Source of the DNA: Clostridiales bacterium
GTDB taxonomy: Bacteria; Bacillota; Clostridia; TANB77; CAG-508
DNA: 52,913 bases
NCBI GenBank assembly: GCA_003525075.1
Contig: DQFO01000007.1
Location: 29,714-82,626 of the forward strand
Direction: 5' to 3'
Notes under the pieces: generated by a model
Databases searched by the model: none
Told to the model about the DNA's origin: nothing
The model's input: the letters and a program-made list of their open reading frames with translations, nothing else
Translations under genes and position numbers: made by a program
Shown here: positions 9,565-19,348 of the stretch, in pieces
How the letters are laid out: every line of letters begins with the position of its first letter
Numbering within the stretch: the first letter of the stretch is position 1

Positions 9565-10050
9565 ATGAATGATGAATTAAAAATTATAAATTTTATACAA
9601 GATTTTGGATGTGCTACATTGAAACAATTACAAATACTGTTTAATAAACCACATGATAATTTTAAAAATATATTATCAAATAATATCATCTCAAAAAAAG
9701 GTGATATTTTTGTTTATAATACTGCAAGAATTGATATGAAAACAATTTATGCACTAGATATTTTGTGTAAATATAAAAATAGATATAGATATTTTCATAG
9801 AGGATTTGATCCTGTGTATATTACTTTTTTAAGTAAAGAAAATTTGTTATACAATATAATTGTAACAGATAAATCCAATGAAAACGGAATTTTGAAATTA
9901 TTAAAAATAAATAGTCCTGCTATTCCTGAAGCAGATAGACTTATTTTATTATTTAAAGATGATAGTTGTTTAAATAACATTGTTTGTAATACACAATTTG
10001 CTTATTGCGTTTATCCTGAGATGAAAATATTAAATAAAAGAAAAAAATAA
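9565..10050 (+). CDS. Winged-helix element protein (DUF5697-like)
   Basis: A 161-residue protein with an N-terminal winged helix (IINFIQDFGCATLKQLQILF, then NNIISKKGDIFVYN) and an alpha/beta C-terminal part. Small proteins of this layout, which I associate with DUF5697, occur next to conjugation genes in clostridial elements. A regulatory or relaxosome accessory role is inferred only from context. AGGAGG is 7 bases upstream of ATG. After the stop comes a short repeat of the word AAAAACCAT. Confidence 0.55.
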   Translation: MNDELKIINFIQDFGCATLKQLQILFNKPHDNFKNILSNNIISKKGDIFVYNTARIDMKTIYALDILCKYKNRYRYFHRGFDPVYITFLSKENLLYNIIVTDKSNENGILKLLKINSPAIPEADRLILLFKDDSCLNNIVCNTQFAYCVYPEMKILNKRKK

Positions 10051-10136
10051 CCTATAAAAAACCATAAAAAACCATAATTTAGTTTCATTCTAAAAATAAG
10101 TATTAAAATAATAAAAAAATGTTTAGGAGGTTTAAT

Positions 10137-10625
10137 ATGGATACAGAATTTTTAAAAATTTTTAATAAAATATCTGCTACATTAAGCATTATTTCTACAA
10201 CATTAACATCATTTTTTGGAATAGAATGGATTTTATTTTTGGGATATCTTATATTAAATATATTAGACTATGTAACAGGAACTATAAAATCGAAAGTAAC
10301 TCATACAGAAAGTTCTAATAAAGGGCTATTGGGAATTGTAAAAAAAGTTTGCTATTGGATTCTAATACTAATTGCTTTTTTGATTTCCTTTTTGTTGATG
10401 CAAATTGGTTCAAAATTAAATATTAATTTAGAGTTTGTGATGCTTTTTGGATGGTTCACATTAGCATGTTTGATTATAAATGAGAGCAGAAGTATAATTG
10501 AAAATTTAGTCGAAATTGGAATTGATGTACCAGAAATACTTACCAAAGGATTAAATGTATATGAATCTGTTTTAAAAAGCAAATCAAAAGCATTAACAAA
10601 TGATGACAGAAAAGAAGGCGAATAG
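10137..10625 (+). CDS. Phage-type holin (toxin secretion/lysis holin family)
   Basis: A 162-residue membrane protein. ATG 10137 has TTAGGAGG just upstream. Hydrophobic helices at about 12-48, 73-96 and 99-118, with the family-typical YVTGTIKSK between them and a charged C-terminal tail, match the holin family that includes TcdE. Holins form pores that release lysins or leaderless large toxins. The next gene encodes a 1010-residue wall-active enzyme without signal peptide, then a GH25 lysozyme, so release of those enzymes is the likely job. Confidence 0.8.
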   Translation: MDTEFLKIFNKISATLSIISTTLTSFFGIEWILFLGYLILNILDYVTGTIKSKVTHTESSNKGLLGIVKKVCYWILILIAFLISFLLMQIGSKLNINLEFVMLFGWFTLACLIINESRSIIENLVEIGIDVPEILTKGLNVYESVLKSKSKALTNDDRKEGE

Positions 10626-10747
10626 CTTTCTTTTTTTGGTTTCAATCCACAAAAGACTACTTTTTAAGAAAAATTAAAATTTGAAATTATAATAGTTTTA
10701 TAGAATATAAAAATTCTAAATATATAAAGAAAGAAGGTTTGATAGAC

Positions 10748-13700
10748 ATGAGTAAAAACAATATGTTTAATCAAAAATTAGAACAAATTGGAGGTGAAAA
10801 TATAGTAGATGGAATAACTTTAAAAAGTGAAGATAAAGAAAAAATTTTAAACTTTATAAATGCTAACACAAACCAAAATTATATATTAAATGACAATAAA
10901 CTAGAAAAAGAAAAAAATGAACAAGAAATAAAAAATACTTTGCTTGACGAAGAAATAGATTGTGCAATAAAAGAAAACAGAAAAATATTAATAGCATTAA
11001 GTGAAAATGTTGAAAATGTTATTGAAATGTATATTTCTGAAGATAATACAGAAAGACTTATTTTAATTGATAAAGATTTTTGTGAAAAAGATAATTTAGA
11101 AGATATTGCATTAGCTGATAGATTAACAAAAGCACTTTTTATAACACATGAAAATGATGGAATTGCTTTGTTATCTTCAACAGCAGTAAAAGCAGTTATA
11201 TCAACTAGCTCAAATGTATATCATGGACCAGATTCAAGTAATTATGCAAAAGTCGGAAGTATAGATGCTGGAGAAGATCCTGTATATATATTGGCTACAT
11301 CTATGGACTGGTATCACATTGAATATGTTGTAACAAGTACAGGAAAACATAAAACAGGATATATTCCAAAGAGTGTTGTTTCATCTTATTCTGGAGGAGA
11401 ATTGACAGAAGAAGATTTTTATGGTGGATATTGTTATGCAACAACAGAATTAGATGTTAGAACATGTGATGATTTTAGTTTAACTGCTCCAGTAGGAACT
11501 TTATTCAAACTAGAAGGATGTACATTCTTATTTTCTTATGAATTTAATGGAAATAATATTGCATTCATTGAATATGCAACTTCAAGTGGAACAAAAAGAG
11601 GTTATGTATATGCAAAATACTTAAAATTCCCTTGTGAGACAATTGTTTGTATTGCAAAAGAAAATATTTCTGTATATGGTGGTCCATCTAATAGTGATTA
11701 TGCACGCTTTGGAACGATTTATCAAAACGAATTAATGAGTTTATTAGCCAAAGAAGGAAACTGGATATATGTAGAATATAATACAACAAAAGGAAGAAAA
11801 AGAGGATATGTTGATTGGACTAAAGTTAACCCAAGAGACTACACTGCTGGAACATATTTTAATGATTTTTATGTGGCACCAAGTAATTCTGCATGTCATA
11901 TAAATGATGAAGTTGTTTCTGTATATGGTGGACCAAATAAAAATTATGCTAACATTGGATCTGTAAATTGTGAAAATGTTACTTGCTTCTGGACTAATGA
12001 TTCTATATTTGATTTCACTTGTATAGAATACGTGGTAACTGCTACTGGATTGTTAAAAAGAGGATATATTCCATCTAGTAAAGTTAATGAAGGAACATTA
12101 GCTTTGGAAAATAATAGTATAGAAAATTTTGATACAAGTTTCAGTTACTTTACAAAAATAGGTTATGGTAAAACACAATTAGGAAAACTAATGTCATATT
12201 TTAAGACAGGTACAGGAAACGATCATTTATTTTTAACTTTTGGACTTCATGGATGGGAAGATGGAACAAAAAGTGATGGAACATATTATCATGGTGATGG
12301 AAATATGCTATTAAAAATAGCAAAAAGATTTATGCAAGATTTTGCTAATCTACCAGAAGAGAAAAGAACAGCAATTCAAAAAAGATGGACAATTTTTGTA
12401 TATCCTGGAATTAATTTGGATGGAATAGTTAATGGCTATAATAACAATGCATTTGGAAGATGTTTGTATAGCGGTCTTGATCCAAATAGAAACTGGGGAG
12501 GAAATTTTGTGGTTAATACAACTAGCCCAAGATACAGAACAGGTTCTAAATATTTTGGAAACGAATCTGATGGTTCAGATGCGATAGAGCTAATTAATTT
12601 AAGAAATACATTAAGAGGAAATAAGGGCTCAGGTCAAAATGTTTTAATTGATGTTCATGGCTGGTATAATCAAACCGTTGGAAATGCAGATTTAGGAAAG
12701 CATTATTGGAATTCATTTGGTATTCCATCATCAAGACACAGCTATAGTTATGGTCAAGGATATTTAATAGCTTGGGCTAAAAATTCTTCTAAAATTTCAA
12801 CAACATCAAGCAATTATCCCGGAATAGGTGCAAAAACATGTTTACTTGAATTACCACCTACAACAAATTATAGTGATTCAAATATGCAAGCCTATGGTGA
12901 CAAATTCTTTGTTGGTACTATGACAATGCTTGAAAGTATTTCAGATATAACCACACCTGTAAATGACTATGAAAAATTATATGATCAATTAGAAAGTATA
13001 TATAATCTTGCGGGTGTTTATAAATTCGGTGCTGATACTAAAACAAGGAATAAACTTGTTTTGCAATATTTAAGACATCTTGATTATGATGGAATGGATT
13101 TTAATTATTTGTATGGATTTATAGATAATGATTTTGTATCATATGTGAATTCAAATGCTCCTAATGAAGAGTATCTTAATCCTGAAAATATTTTGGTTCC
13201 AGATTCTGTTTCTGAAAAAATTAAGATTTCTCATTTAGCAGCTTCTTTGAATGGCTATCTACATGGTTGGTTTACTGCTCTTTGGGGTAAAGAACAAAAC
13301 GCACTTGGTTGCTGGGCAGGAGATTTAGTTCAAATGGGAAAAGCCTTAGAAGATAAAGATATAGATATAAATTCAAGCGAAGCTTATAACTTAATTGGAA
13401 CAACAAATCATGACTTAGTGCACAAATATGGATTTAATACCCCAGATGAGACTGGATATGGTTGGGCTGATTGGACACATGATATAGATGCCTCTTGTAT
13501 GGCTGAAGATTTAAAAGATACTCCTATCCATACCGTATTTAGAAATTTTTATTCATCACCAAATGCATATAATAATAGATATCATACATTTATTAGTAAA
13601 GAAATGCCTAATGGTTCAAATGACAGAAAAAAGATATTAGCATATGTAAAGAAATTTGTAAATAAATCTATGCTTACTTCATGGGGATTTGGTACAATAT

Positions 13701-13780
13701 TTAAATATAATGAAAGAAATGCTAATGAATTAGCAGAAGGATTTACAGATAAACTTTTATATTATTACAACAAAGAATAA
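10748..13780 (+). CDS. Large SH3-repeat M14 zinc carboxypeptidase-like exported enzyme
   Basis: A 1010-residue protein without signal peptide (ATG 10748, AAAGAAGG upstream). Residues 1-145 are charged and helical. Four bacterial SH3-like repeats follow (about 150-450), seen in VYHGPDSSNYAKVG, VYGGPSNSDYARFG and VYGGPNKNYANIG. An M14 carboxypeptidase domain spans about 465-735: zinc ligands in LHGWED (near 500) and DVHGW (near 634), substrate-binding DPNRN (near 577), catalytic Glu in CLLELPP (near 697). The last 270 residues form a separate domain with LHGWFTALWGKEQNALGCW near 837 and HDLVHKYGF near 890 that I do not recognise. It probably trims stem peptides of peptidoglycan and leaves through the adjacent holin. 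Confidence 0.75.
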   Translation: MSKNNMFNQKLEQIGGENIVDGITLKSEDKEKILNFINANTNQNYILNDNKLEKEKNEQEIKNTLLDEEIDCAIKENRKILIALSENVENVIEMYISEDNTERLILIDKDFCEKDNLEDIALADRLTKALFITHENDGIALLSSTAVKAVISTSSNVYHGPDSSNYAKVGSIDAGEDPVYILATSMDWYHIEYVVTSTGKHKTGYIPKSVVSSYSGGELTEEDFYGGYCYATTELDVRTCDDFSLTAPVGTLFKLEGCTFLFSYEFNGNNIAFIEYATSSGTKRGYVYAKYLKFPCETIVCIAKENISVYGGPSNSDYARFGTIYQNELMSLLAKEGNWIYVEYNTTKGRKRGYVDWTKVNPRDYTAGTYFNDFYVAPSNSACHINDEVVSVYGGPNKNYANIGSVNCENVTCFWTNDSIFDFTCIEYVVTATGLLKRGYIPSSKVNEGTLALENNSIENFDTSFSYFTKIGYGKTQLGKLMSYFKTGTGNDHLFLTFGLHGWEDGTKSDGTYYHGDGNMLLKIAKRFMQDFANLPEEKRTAIQKRWTIFVYPGINLDGIVNGYNNNAFGRCLYSGLDPNRNWGGNFVVNTTSPRYRTGSKYFGNESDGSDAIELINLRNTLRGNKGSGQNVLIDVHGWYNQTVGNADLGKHYWNSFGIPSSRHSYSYGQGYLIAWAKNSSKISTTSSNYPGIGAKTCLLELPPTTNYSDSNMQAYGDKFFVGTMTMLESISDITTPVNDYEKLYDQLESIYNLAGVYKFGADTKTRNKLVLQYLRHLDYDGMDFNYLYGFIDNDFVSYVNSNAPNEEYLNPENILVPDSVSEKIKISHLAASLNGYLHGWFTALWGKEQNALGCWAGDLVQMGKALEDKDIDINSSEAYNLIGTTNHDLVHKYGFNTPDETGYGWADWTHDIDASCMAEDLKDTPIHTVFRNFYSSPNAYNNRYHTFISKEMPNGSNDRKKILAYVKKFVNKSMLTSWGFGTIFKYNERNANELAEGFTDKLLYYYNKE

Positions 13781-13789
13781 TATATATAA

Positions 13790-13828
13790 TTCAATAAAAT
13801 AAGGGAAATATTCCCTTATTTTATTGAA
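13790..13828 (+). terminator. Perfect 18-bp stem-loop terminator
   Basis: Bases 13790-13807 are perfectly complementary to 13811-13828 around a 3-base loop. It ends the holin/M14 transcription unit; the A/T-rich arms could work in both directions. Confidence 0.8.
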
Positions 13829-13877
13829 AACATATTCTTTATATGATATACTATATTAATATAAGGAGTGCAATTAT

Positions 13878-14351
13878 ATGAGAAAGATAAAACAGAATAG
13901 TATTATATTTGTTATTTTATATGGACTTATTTTTTATTCTATAAATTTTATATTAAGTATTAATAATATAGTATTTATGAATTGGATTTATTATTTTTCA
14001 AATGGTATAATTATTCTAGGTTCTATAATAGGTATATATCAATTAATTTTAAAAATAAAAAATAAAATTAAAAAAAATGTGTTTATTATAATAATGACTA
14101 TTTTTTCAAGTATAGTTATATGTATGTATATATATATATCATTGATTAGTTATACTCCAGAATATATAATAATTAAAGACGGGAAAAAAATGGTAGCTGA
14201 TGTAGAAGGTTTTCATCATACATATATTTACTATTATGAATACATTAATATTTTGGTTAGAAAAAAAAGTACTGTAGATATAGAACATTACTCAAGCGGA
14301 AGCCATAATCCATTCAAAACAGATATAAATTATATAGAATTATTAAAATAA
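13878..14351 (+). CDS. Small hypothetical membrane protein
   Basis: A 157-residue protein with three predicted membrane helices (about 8-30, 33-55 and 66-90) and a soluble tail of about 65 residues with HYSSGSHNPF. ATAAGGAG is 8 bases upstream of ATG. It is isolated between two terminators, so it is a separate unit and may be a cargo or immunity-type protein. Family not recognised. Confidence 0.5.
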   Translation: MRKIKQNSIIFVILYGLIFYSINFILSINNIVFMNWIYYFSNGIIILGSIIGIYQLILKIKNKIKKNVFIIIMTIFSSIVICMYIYISLISYTPEYIIIKDGKKMVADVEGFHHTYIYYYEYINILVRKKSTVDIEHYSSGSHNPFKTDINYIELLK

Positions 14352-14397
14352 TATAAAAGCAATAAAGCTTATACAATAGAATATATAAAAAATGTTT

Positions 14398-14590
14398 TCA
14401 CATTAATATTTTTATTGTATTAGTATTAGGAAATACTGCATATGATATAGTAACCCACAAAATATATGTCTTACAGAGATATAGTTCTTTTATCTCCTCT
14501 GGTAGTGCTAGATGCAGTTCAATAACATTTGTAAATACTGATTTATTAACATACAATCATAAAAATCACACAATTTATGTTAGATGGTAG
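14398..14590 (+). pseudogene. Possible remnant of a small membrane-protein gene
   Basis: The 345-base stretch from 14352 to 14696 has no complete gene. One frame is open from about 14365 to the TAG at 14588-14590 and reads like protein (VLVLGNTAYDIVTHKIYVLQ, then SSGSARCSSITF), but it has no start codon or ribosome site. The SSGS motif echoes the tail of the preceding gene, so it may be a decayed paralogue. Evidence is weak. Confidence 0.25.
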
Positions 14591-14648
14591 TAATTAATAA
14601 AATACCAATATTATTTTTAGCTAATAATAAATTAAATATAGATATAAA

Positions 14649-14680
14649 AACAAGTGAGATTAATTCTCACTTGTTTTTTT
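14649..14680 (+). terminator. Rho-independent terminator
   Basis: AACAAGTGAGA (14649-14659) and TCTCACTTGTT (14665-14675) form a perfect 11-bp stem followed by a T run to 14680. The ribosome site of the next gene starts at once after it. Confidence 0.85.
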
Positions 14681-14696
14681 GAAAGGAGGTTTTTAT

Positions 14697-15494
14697 ATGA
14701 TAAAAGGTATTGATATATCCGAACATGATGGAAATGTAGATATGTTGCAAGTAAAAAAATCAGGAATACAATTTATCATATTAAGATTTGGATATGGAAA
14801 AAATTCAAATCAAATTGATAAAAAATTTAAAATAAATTATGAAAATGCTATAAATAATAATATTCCTATTGGACTATATCACTATTCATATGCTACTAAT
14901 ATAGAAGATGCACAAAAAGAAGCTGAATTTGTCCTTAGAAATATTAAAAACTTAAAAATTGAATATCCTATATTTTTGGATATGGAAGACGCTGATGGAT
15001 ACAAAAGTAAAAGAAATGTTAGTAATGAAACTTGTATAAATATATGTGAAAGATTTTGTAGTATTATCGAAAGTGCTGGTTACTATACCGGTATATATGC
15101 TAGTTTAGATTGGCTTAATAATCGAATAAATAGTGAAAAATTAGATAGATTTGACAAATGGGTTGCTCAATGGGGAAATAATTGTACCTATAATAAAAGT
15201 TATGGTATGTGGCAATTTTCTGATAAAGGAAAAGTTGCAGGAATTTCTGGAAATGTTGATCTAAATTATTCTATATATGATTATAAAAATATAATTAAAA
15301 AAGCTAATTTAAACCATTTAAACAATAGTACTAATTCTATATATCATATTGTTGTAGAAGGCGATACACTTTCCTTACTAGCAAAAAAATATAATGTAAA
15401 TTGGGAAAAAATTTATGAACTAAATAAGGACATAATTGGAGATGATCCGAATCAAATTTACCCAGGACAAAACCTACTTATTAAGGAGGAGTAA
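14697..15494 (+). CDS. GH25 lysozyme with C-terminal LysM domain
   Basis: A 265-residue muramidase. The GH25 barrel covers about residues 1-200: KGIDISEHDG at the start, FIILRFGYG, GLYHYSYA, and the catalytic pair in FLDMED near 93, ending with GNVDLNYS. A LysM peptidoglycan-binding module follows (about 217-262; YHIVVEGDTLSLLAKKYNV). There is no signal peptide, as in phage endolysins, so release through the holin at 10137 is plausible. GAAAGGAGG precedes ATG 14697; the upstream in-frame TTG at 14679 overlaps the site and is rejected. Confidence 0.9.
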   Translation: MIKGIDISEHDGNVDMLQVKKSGIQFIILRFGYGKNSNQIDKKFKINYENAINNNIPIGLYHYSYATNIEDAQKEAEFVLRNIKNLKIEYPIFLDMEDADGYKSKRNVSNETCINICERFCSIIESAGYYTGIYASLDWLNNRINSEKLDRFDKWVAQWGNNCTYNKSYGMWQFSDKGKVAGISGNVDLNYSIYDYKNIIKKANLNHLNNSTNSIYHIVVEGDTLSLLAKKYNVNWEKIYELNKDIIGDDPNQIYPGQNLLIKEE

Positions 15495-15495
15495 T

Positions 15496-15846
15496 ATGAA
15501 TGATAATGATATAAAAAAATTTATATATAACGAACTTTCAAAATTTAATTTTAAAAGAGAAACAAAAGGCTTTAAATATTTATGTGATGCAATATTTATA
15601 TGCATAAAAGATGAGAACGCATTAGATAATCTAAGTAAAAATGTTTTTCCTCAAATAGCAAAAAAATATAATGAAAAATCTTTCTTTAAAGTTAAATGGT
15701 GTATTGAACAAGTATTAAAAACAATGTATAATAATACAAAAATAAGTATTATTAATAACTATTTTTCTATTGATGAAAATTTAAAACCAAGTTTGAAATT
15801 TATTATTTATACAATAGTATGCAAGTTTAATAAAAAAATCAATTAG
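15496..15846 (+). CDS. Stand-alone Spo0A C-terminal DNA-binding domain protein
   Basis: A 116-residue protein aligning with the effector domain of Spo0A: GFKYLCDAIFICI, then VFPQIAKKYN (compare the LYPDIAKKFN region of Spo0A) and the following helix KVKWCIEQVLKTMY. The receiver domain is absent. ATG 15496 is set by AAGGAGGAG 4-12 bases upstream, which overlaps the end of the lysozyme gene. It may bind Spo0A boxes and tie element genes to the sporulation state of the host; that role is inference. Confidence 0.75.
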   Translation: MNDNDIKKFIYNELSKFNFKRETKGFKYLCDAIFICIKDENALDNLSKNVFPQIAKKYNEKSFFKVKWCIEQVLKTMYNNTKISIINNYFSIDENLKPSLKFIIYTIVCKFNKKIN

Positions 15847-15870
15847 CAAATATTGGTATAAAACTCAAAA

Positions 15871-15906
15871 AAATAGCTTACTCTAAAATAAGAGTAGGCT
15901 ATTTTT
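15871..15906. terminator. Bidirectional terminator between convergent operons
   Basis: AAATAGCTTACTCT and AGAGTAGGCTATTT form a stem with one wobble pair around AAAATA, flanked by A and T runs. It serves the plus-strand lysozyme unit and the minus-strand operon. Confidence 0.8.
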
Positions 15907-15926
15907 ATAATTCTTTTTACACATAA

Positions 15927-16998
15927 TTATGCGACTTTCCTTAATGAATATAATGTTAGAAAATCTTTATCTAACACATCTTTAAAATCTTTTATAGGTT
16001 TAGTTTCAAGATTATAGCCAAGTGGTATTAAATCTTTAAAAATTCTATTTATAATATAGTCTAAATTATCATTTTGACCAATTTTAAAAGAAAAAATAAT
16101 ATTATCAACATTAGTAGATTCAATAACTTTTAATATTTGATAGGAATTACTAATATTAGAAAATGCAATCATTGGCACATTCAAACTTGCCTTAATATAG
16201 TTTCCTAACAAGAAATTATCAGTTAGTACAACAGTATTCGTATTTTCATCAATGTTATTTTTACTTAACACATTTTTAGTACTTGTTCCATTGATCTTAT
16301 CTTTGCTAGAAAACCACATATCTTTTGTATTATTAAAAGGTTTATCCAAATGTATTGATAATGCTTGTATTTTATGACTTTCATCAAATATTGGTATAAA
16401 TATCCCTTTACCTGCAGAAAAGGTCCATTTAAAATCTGCCTCTTGATAAAATCCTGGTATTCCAGATAAATCATAAATTTTTGACAATCTATGTGCTATT
16501 AATCTTCTATGAATGTTTTTATTCGGTATTGTTCTATACATTTGTTCTTCAATAGTAGAATTTAAAAATCCAAGTCTATTTAGTGCTAATCTTGAGCTTT
16601 TTTCAAGTTTTAACATATTTAAAAAAGTTCTATAAACTGTATCTCTTTTATCTATATCTGCAATTTCATTTATAGGACTTATTGTTATGTTACTCTTTTG
16701 AATAGAAAAACATTCTCTATCCAACAATTCTCTATATGCTTTCTTATTATCTATACCTTTAACACGAGCATATAATCCTACTGAATATCCGTCCAGCACC
16801 ACAACGACTACAACAATATTTGTTGTTTGTAGTATTTAAACTTAATGTGGCAATTTTTGAATTTTTATTATATCCACAAAATGGACAAATTGCTTTAACT
16901 TCTGTATGTTTATCGTCTGTTATTTCTAAGCATAAATGATATGCTACATTTAATATATTTATATGCCTTGCGACTTCTATATAATCTTCTATTTGCAT
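15927..16998 (-). CDS. CHC2 zinc-finger primase-like (DnaG-type) protein with CGG frameshift
   Basis: With base 16791 skipped this is one 356-residue protein. Residues 1-80 hold the CHC2 zinc finger: ICPFCG and then CCSRCGAGGYSVGLYA. The zero frame reads CGG after CGAG and soon stops; skipping the C restores the second Gly of the canonical CGAGG motif and joins the finger to the rest. The C-terminal part (WFSSKDKINGTS, TVVLTDNFLLGNYIKASL, IIFSFKIGQND) resembles a Toprim-like region, though acidic residues are poorly conserved. Likely job: priming synthesis on transferred single-stranded DNA. It is the last gene of the minus operon; GAAAGGA precedes ATG. Confidence 0.75.
16788..16791 (-). other. 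CGG recoding site 5 (GGA CGG ATA; +1, Gly)
   Basis: In-frame CGG on the minus strand inside the CHC2 finger. Skipping the C (base 16791) gives GGA and the canonical CGAGGYS sequence. Confidence 0.75.
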
Positions 16999-17013
16999 TT
17001 TTACAAATCCTTT

Positions 17014-17886
17014 CTATACAGCTATTCGTATATTTCTATTATTGATATCATCTTCTAATCTTTTTATAAATTTATTAGCTGTTTTTTGTATTTTATCTCC
17101 TAATTCCATAAGTATTTTTATATCATCTTTTACATAAGATGTAATATAATTAAAACTACATATTGATGTATCTAAATTAAAATAATCAGCTACAATGTAA
17201 GCAACTGATTCAACAAATGTTTCTGATAAATTTCTATCTTTTTTATAGTCAAAATCATCGTATAATGCATGAGTAAGTTCATGAAGTAGTGTAGCAACTT
17301 TATCATCAATAGATAAATCTTTTTTTAGTGCAATATATTTTCCTTTTGGACTCCAATAACCTTGTGTACTACCAAAAATTTCAATTTCTTTAATAGGGAA
17401 TGGAGAAAAGGACTTTAAATAATTAAATAGTTCTATGTTATTGTTTGCATTTAATTTATCATCTTCCATTGGCAATGATTCACCAACTGTTTGTGAGATA
17501 TCATAAACATAAGTTGCTCTATAAGTTAGATATTCTATTGTTTGCTTTTGCTCTTTTTCATCACTATTTAATAAGTTATTTTGACCTTCAATAGTAGTAT
17601 TTTTTTCATATTTTCGTTTAATAGGGTATATTATTTGTATTCCTTTTGATCCATATTTTAATTTTCTTCCCATGCTTTGCCAAGTTTTAAATCCAGCAAC
17701 CTTTGTTGCATTTGGCATTTGAGAATATATAAGAACAATATTATTAAAACTATATGAATGAAAATTCTTACTAAATTTTAAAAATTTTGCATATTCTCCA
17801 GATTCTATTATATTTGTTACTCCAGTTTGAATTTTATTAAATATATCTTTTATTTTTGTTTCTTTATTGTTTGATTTTGTGGTCAT
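17014..17886 (-). CDS. ardC: ArdC-type antirestriction protein with metallopeptidase domain
   Basis: A 290-residue protein. The N-terminal ArdC-like single-strand DNA-binding domain (about 1-125) has the signature SYSFNNIVLIYSQMPNAT and FKTWQSMGRKLKYGSKG. A zinc-peptidase-like domain follows with HELTHALYDD near 200 and ETFVESVAYI. ArdC proteins coat or protect incoming single-stranded DNA against host restriction during conjugation. It starts next to the stop of the pcfJ-like gene (AAGGAG upstream) and belongs to the same operon. Confidence 0.82.
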   Translation of the reverse strand: MTTKSNNKETKIKDIFNKIQTGVTNIIESGEYAKFLKFSKNFHSYSFNNIVLIYSQMPNATKVAGFKTWQSMGRKLKYGSKGIQIIYPIKRKYEKNTTIEGQNNLLNSDEKEQKQTIEYLTYRATYVYDISQTVGESLPMEDDKLNANNNIELFNYLKSFSPFPIKEIEIFGSTQGYWSPKGKYIALKKDLSIDDKVATLLHELTHALYDDFDYKKDRNLSETFVESVAYIVADYFNLDTSICSFNYITSYVKDDIKILMELGDKIQKTANKFIKRLEDDINNRNIRIAV

Positions 17887-17887
17887 A

Positions 17888-19348
17888 TTAAGCAGCTCCT
17901 TTCAATACATTTTGTTCCCAACTTTTTAAAAATTGTAATTGTTGGTCTGTTGGACATTTATTATTTTTAATTCTACTTTGCACTACCTTATTATGTCGTA
18001 CTTCAACTGTTACAAGAGATTTGCCAGGTTTCTTAGCATTTCTCATAAAATAAATATCACAAAAACCTTCAGCATATTTTTCTGCATATGTTCGTACACA
18101 ATTATTTTGTTGTGAACTTTCATTTTGTAAATCTTTTATGCTTGTTGCAGGAAGTACAATAAATTTGCCATCATTGAATGTATTTTTCAACAATTCATTA
18201 CTTCGTTTTACTATTGCCAAATTTATAATTTTTTTATTGTTAATTTCGTATTGTTTTTCTAATTCATCATGGGATTCTTTTAAATTTTTAGGGAAAGCAT
18301 ATCTATTATTTTTTAAGTCTAGTCCTAATAATTTAGCAAATCGTAAATAGTCTTTATACATATGAATATCTATTTTATGGTGTTTCATTTTTGAATATTG
18401 TATAAAACGGTCTAATTTTATATATTTTGAAATTTCTTCAAAAGTATCTATTTCATCATTATAATAACTAGCAAAAGTTTCTAAATAATGAATCTTTTTT
18501 ATATTGGGTTCTTGTAATAATCTAAGTATTTTTAATTGTCTATATGTAATGTTATTTCGTTTCATAAACGGATAAAAAGTTTTAGGAACACCAAAAATTG
18601 ATTGAAAACTGCCTTTAGGATTACACCAATAGGCATTTAATGCTAACTTATATAATTTTAATTTTGCTAACATTTCTACTTTTGATATTTCAGATGTATT
18701 TTGTATTAGTTTTGCTAAATCTATATAAAATGGTGAATGTTTTACAACATTCCATATATTGCTATATTTAAATGGTGTATCTTTTACAATGTTCTTTATA
18801 TTATTAGGAAATGCAATAGAATAATCAATAAGTGAATAATTACGAGTATATTCTCTCCAATTGTTTTCATCACAATAATTACTATGGCTTATAAAAATAC
18901 ATCCTTGACATCTGGAAACTCTATCGTTTACATATACCGCTCTATTTCGTGTTTTATCCGGGATTTCTCTGCCAAACTCAACAACTGATGATGTTGCATT
19001 ATGATTAGCATCTATGATTGTTCTCAGTTCAAAATATCGTACAACTAAAGTGTCATTTGCTTTATCCAAAATTGACAAATAATCCTTAAATTTATAATGT
19101 TTTAAATTGCTTCTTTTTATTAAATATTTGTTATTGCAGTTAGGACATTTCATTTCTTCATTTACTTTTTTGGTACTAATAAATGTGGTATGACAATTTG
19201 TGCAATAGCATTGATTTTTACTAGATTTTATAATTAAATTATGATGAATTGCTTGGTTTTTTACAAATTTATCCCAACCATTAGGAAAATATGAAATAGA
19301 GTCTAATTGTCTTAAAATTTTTCTATGTGCTACTGTGATATAACCCAT
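17888..19348 (-). CDS. PcfJ-like conjugation protein
   Basis: A 486-residue protein. The N-terminal region has two zinc-ribbon CxxC pairs (CYCTNC and CPNCNN near 47-75). The C-terminal PcfJ domain shows LPATSIKDLQNESSQQNNCV, YAEGFCDIYFMR, VTVEVR and the final FLKSWEQ. PcfJ is encoded with PcfK near relaxase genes of pCF10-like elements; its activity is not established, but it is thought to act in DNA processing. Adjacent to pcfK-like 19348-19737 with one-base overlap. Confidence 0.78.
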   Translation of the reverse strand: MGYITVAHRKILRQLDSISYFPNGWDKFVKNQAIHHNLIIKSSKNQCYCTNCHTTFISTKKVNEEMKCPNCNNKYLIKRSNLKHYKFKDYLSILDKANDTLVVRYFELRTIIDANHNATSSVVEFGREIPDKTRNRAVYVNDRVSRCQGCIFISHSNYCDENNWREYTRNYSLIDYSIAFPNNIKNIVKDTPFKYSNIWNVVKHSPFYIDLAKLIQNTSEISKVEMLAKLKLYKLALNAYWCNPKGSFQSIFGVPKTFYPFMKRNNITYRQLKILRLLQEPNIKKIHYLETFASYYNDEIDTFEEISKYIKLDRFIQYSKMKHHKIDIHMYKDYLRFAKLLGLDLKNNRYAFPKNLKESHDELEKQYEINNKKIINLAIVKRSNELLKNTFNDGKFIVLPATSIKDLQNESSQQNNCVRTYAEKYAEGFCDIYFMRNAKKPGKSLVTVEVRHNKVVQSRIKNNKCPTDQQLQFLKSWEQNVLKGAA

